64,000 nt of DNA from JAVVHH01 sp964657565 (GTDB lineage Bacteria > Pseudomonadota > Alphaproteobacteria > Acetobacterales > Acetobacteraceae), in the NCBI GenBank assembly GCA_964657565.1, contig CAZZVQ010000008.1:19880-83879 (forward strand). The letters run 5' to 3'. A model generated the notes under the pieces. That model did not search any database and was not told the origin of the DNA. It worked only from the letters and a program-made list of their open reading frames with translations. Made by a program: the position numbers and the translations under genes. Position 1 is the first letter of the stretch; the number at the start of each line of letters is the position of its first letter. Below, in pieces: positions 61,819-64,000 of this stretch.

Positions 61819-62067
61819 ATGCCCACCCCCTTCCAAATCGATCCGCCGCTTGAGGCCATCATCAAGGCCGAAGTCGCGTCGGGCCGTTTCGCGGATGCCA
61901 ACGACGTCGTCCGGACCGCCCTCTCATTGCTCAAGCGCGAACAATTGCTGGACGAGCGGCTCGAACAAAGCTTGGCCCAGGCCAAAGCTGGTGAGACCAT
62001 CGACATGGATGTGGTGTTCGACGATCTCGACCGCGAGTTGCAGGAGCTGGTCGTTCTCCGGGCTTGA
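61819..62067 (+). CDS. ParD-type antitoxin
   Basis: The 82-residue protein has the ParD/CopG-like ribbon-helix-helix start ('IDPPLEAIIKAEVASGRFAD') and the typical 'NDVVRTALSLLKREQLLDER', then an acidic C-terminal half. It should bind and neutralise the toxin that starts at the next base and repress their promoter. ATG 61819 is the family start, but ATG 61783, in an ATGA overlap with serB, is also possible. Confidence 0.82.
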   Translation: MPTPFQIDPPLEAIIKAEVASGRFADANDVVRTALSLLKREQLLDERLEQSLAQAKAGETIDMDVVFDDLDRELQELVVLRA

Positions 62068-62355
62068 ATGAAGGTCCGCTTCACACCTGTAGCCCGCAAC
62101 AGCCTCCGTGAAATCGCCCGATACATCGCCCGCCACAACCCGGTCCGCGCCGTCAGCTTTGCGGCAGAGCTACGCGCCAAGGCTGCCGAAATTGGCATCA
62201 ACCCGAGTCTCCACCCTGTGCACCAATTCGGATCCGGCCACCAGATCAGGCGGCGCGTTGTCGGTCGCTACCTGATCCTCTATCAAGTCGACGCCGGGCT
62301 CGTCGTCATTCTCGACATCAGGCATGGCGCTCGCGACCCGGACCTACTCCCATGA
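62068..62355 (+). CDS. ParE/RelE-family toxin
   Basis: The 95-residue protein has the ParE fold pattern: 'VRFTPVARNSLREIARYIAR' and the C-terminal 'IRRRVVGRYLILYQVD' with 'VVILDIRHGARDP'. ParE toxins poison DNA gyrase and RelE toxins cleave mRNA; the sequence is nearer ParE. It begins directly after the antitoxin stop (TGAATG), and its stop overlaps the epmB start (ATGA). Confidence 0.85.
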   Translation: MKVRFTPVARNSLREIARYIARHNPVRAVSFAAELRAKAAEIGINPSLHPVHQFGSGHQIRRRVVGRYLILYQVDAGLVVILDIRHGARDPDLLP

Positions 62356-63371
62356 TGCGCACTACGACCGACCTGCTCGACGCGGACCTTATTCCCGCCA
62401 GCCAGGCACCAGCGATCGACCGTGTCGCCGCCCAGTATGCCGTCGGCATCACGCCCACCGTCGCCGCGCTCATCACCAGCGCCGCCGACCCTATCGGCCT
62501 TCAATTCATCCCCGACCCGGCCGAGCTCGACCACCTCCCCCACGAACTCGCCGATCCCATCGGCGACGCGGCCCACTCGCCGGTGCCGGGCCTCGTGCAT
62601 CGCTACCCCGACCGCGTGCTGCTCAAGCCCGTCCTGGTCTGCCCGGTCTATTGCCGCTTCTGCTTCCGGCGCGAGCATGTCGGACCCGGCGCCGGTGCCA
62701 TGTCGCCCGCCGATCTCGACGCCGCCTACGCCTACATCGCCGCCCGGCCGGCGATCCGCGAGGTGATCCTCACCGGCGGCGACCCGCTGATGCTCGCGCC
62801 GCGCCGCCTGGGCGCGATCCTCGACCGGCTGCAGGCGATCCCGCATGTCGAGCTGCTCCGCCTCCACTCCCGCGTCCCGGTCACCGACCCGGCCCGCGTC
62901 ACCCCCGCGCTCCTGACCGCGCTCGAACGAGACACCCCGGTCTGGCTCGCCGTCCACGCCAACCACGCCGCCGAATTCAGCCCCGACGCCGCCGCCGCCC
63001 TTCGCGCGCTCCATGCCGCCGGCGTCCCGCTGCTCGGCCAGAGCGTCTTGCTCCGCGGCGTCAACGACAGCGTGGCGGCGCTGGAAAACCTGTTCCGTGC
63101 CATGCTCCGTGCCCGGGTCAAGCCCTATTACCTGCACCAGCTCGACCCGGCCCCGGGCACCGCACGCTTCCACGTGCCCATCGAGGAAGGCCGCCGCTTG
63201 CTGGAGGCGCTGCGCGGCCGGGTCACCGGCCTGGCCTGGCCAACCTATGTGCTCGACATCGCCGGCGGCTACGGCAAGGTGCCGATCGGGCCGGACTACC
63301 TGGACGGCGACGGGGTGCGCGATCCCTGGGGCGGTGCGCATGCGCTTGCCGGGTCATCCTCGGCGGGATAA
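62352..63371 (+). CDS. epmB: EF-P beta-lysylation protein EpmB (KamA-family radical SAM)
   Basis: The 339-residue enzyme has the radical-SAM cysteine motif 'CPVYCRFCFRRE' (Cys97, Cys101, Cys104) and 'EVILTGGDPLM', 'LHSRVPVTDPARV' as in lysine 2,3-aminomutases. EpmB moves the amino group of lysine to give (R)-beta-lysine for EF-P. The efp gene lies 41 bases on, which supports EpmB over a catabolic aminomutase. It overlaps the toxin stop by four bases. Confidence 0.92.
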   Translation: MMRTTTDLLDADLIPASQAPAIDRVAAQYAVGITPTVAALITSAADPIGLQFIPDPAELDHLPHELADPIGDAAHSPVPGLVHRYPDRVLLKPVLVCPVYCRFCFRREHVGPGAGAMSPADLDAAYAYIAARPAIREVILTGGDPLMLAPRRLGAILDRLQAIPHVELLRLHSRVPVTDPARVTPALLTALERDTPVWLAVHANHAAEFSPDAAAALRALHAAGVPLLGQSVLLRGVNDSVAALENLFRAMLRARVKPYYLHQLDPAPGTARFHVPIEEGRRLLEALRGRVTGLAWPTYVLDIAGGYGKVPIGPDYLDGDGVRDPWGGAHALAGSSSAG

Positions 63372-63412
63372 AAGCCCGTCCTCCCAGGCAGCATTAAGAT
63401 TAGGCTCTTTTC

Positions 63413-63979
63413 ATGAAGCAGCAGGCCAACCTCATTCGCGCCGGCCAGGTGCTGGACCACGGCGGCCGCCGCTGGACCGTGCTCAAGCAGCAGATCATCA
63501 CCCCCGGCAAGGGCGGCGCCTTCATCCAGGTCGAGATGCGTGACCTCAAGACCGGCAACAAGACCAACGAGCGCTGGCGCACCGCCGACACGGTCGAGCG
63601 GCTGCAAACCTCCGAGAAGGAGTACACGTACTCTTATACTGAGGGCGAGAACATCGTCCTGATGGACCCGGAGAGCTTCGAGCAGACGCACATCCCGATC
63701 GACCTGCTGGGCGATCTCGCGCCGTTCCTGCAAGATAACATGCAGGTGACGGTCGATCTCGTCGAGGCCGACCCGGTCGGCATCCGCCTGCCCTCGACCG
63801 TCGTGCTCGAAGTCGTCGAGGCCGACCCGGTGGTCAAGGGCCAGACCGCGACCAGCTCCTACAAGCCGGCCAAGCTGAGCAACGGCGTCAAGACCCAGGT
63901 GCCGCCCTTCGTGGAAGCCGGCGAGCGCATCGTGGTCCGCACCGAAGACGCCAGCTACGTCGAGCGCGCCAAGAACTAG
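63413..63979 (+). CDS. efp: Elongation factor P
   Basis: The 188-residue protein has the modification loop 'TPGKGGAFIQV' with Lys33 as the target residue, and the OB domains ending 'FVEAGERIVVRTEDASYVER'. EF-P rescues ribosomes stalled at polyproline. The Lys and the neighbouring epmB indicate beta-lysylation (EpmA should follow outside the window). The gene is complete, ending 21 bases before the window edge. Confidence 0.97.
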   Translation: MKQQANLIRAGQVLDHGGRRWTVLKQQIITPGKGGAFIQVEMRDLKTGNKTNERWRTADTVERLQTSEKEYTYSYTEGENIVLMDPESFEQTHIPIDLLGDLAPFLQDNMQVTVDLVEADPVGIRLPSTVVLEVVEADPVVKGQTATSSYKPAKLSNGVKTQVPPFVEAGERIVVRTEDASYVERAKN

Positions 63980-64000
63980 CCTACACACCACTCGTTCTGC

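Noticed and set aside
63980..64000. Start of a gene after efp (for example epmA)
   Set aside because: Only 21 bases remain, with no start or ribosome-binding site to judge.

Overview
This 64 kb window is chromosomal DNA from a high-GC, flagellated, Gram-negative alphaproteobacterium. Gene content and order fit the Rhodospirillales/Acetobacteraceae best, but that placement is inference. The evidence is a DUF6468-fliM-fliL flagellar block, the lpxI-lpxA-fabZ-lpxD-skp-bamA-rseP-dxr-cdsA-uppS-frr-pyrH-tsf-rpsB envelope/translation cluster, a speF-type ornithine/lysine decarboxylase with a long leader, and pervasive four-base NTGA gene overlaps. I saw no rRNA, tRNA, CRISPR array or intact insertion sequence.

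Layout. (1) About 0-10 kb is an exopolysaccharide/exosortase-type region, visibly less GC-rich than the rest: the end of a PrsT-like TPR protein, a glycosyltransferase, an XRE regulator, an asparagine-synthase-type amidotransferase, then a tight plus-strand run fkbH-like / acyl carrier protein / MBOAT O-acyltransferase / glycosyltransferase / methylmalonyl-CoA-decarboxylase-like crotonase. (2) 10-17 kb: speE-speD, then flagellar genes on the minus strand. (3) 17-24 kb: Fe-alcohol dehydrogenase with two orphan oligopeptide ABC ATPases, a TPR/glycosyltransferase fusion, cbpA-cbpM and a flavin reductase. (4) 24-32 kb: hydrolase, GNAT, thiS-thiG, rlpA, a YihY/BrkB membrane protein, the PLP decarboxylase with its leader, a class I CoA-transferase pair and a PPC/DUF296-like protein. 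(5) 32-48.5 kb: ycjF-like, ycjX-like and gloA joined to the long envelope cluster ending in tsf-rpsB. (6) 48.7-53 kb is a small accessory patch: a short LOV photoreceptor, a shrunken SDR pseudogene, a lipoprotein hydrolase lacking its catalytic serine, a proline-rich micro-protein, a DUF6362 phage-type gene, a membrane protein and an esterase. (7) 53-64 kb: a diverged Mfd-like translocase, ilvC, ilvN, ilvB, miaA, serB, a ParDE toxin-antitoxin pair coupled to epmB, and efp.

How the genes work together. The envelope cluster joins lipid A synthesis, outer-membrane protein assembly and isoprenoid/phospholipid synthesis to ribosome functions. The EPS region appears to build and decorate a surface glycan; its FkbH + ACP + MBOAT trio looks like a self-contained acyl-transfer cassette (candidate new system: glyceryl-ACP made by FkbH and transferred to a glycan by the MBOAT). 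ilvB-ilvN-ilvC form the core branched-chain pathway. epmB acts on the EF-P encoded next to it. Two genes (speE, lpxI) have no ATG/GTG/TTG start in the right place and seem to start at CTG inside a CTGA overlap with the upstream stop codon.
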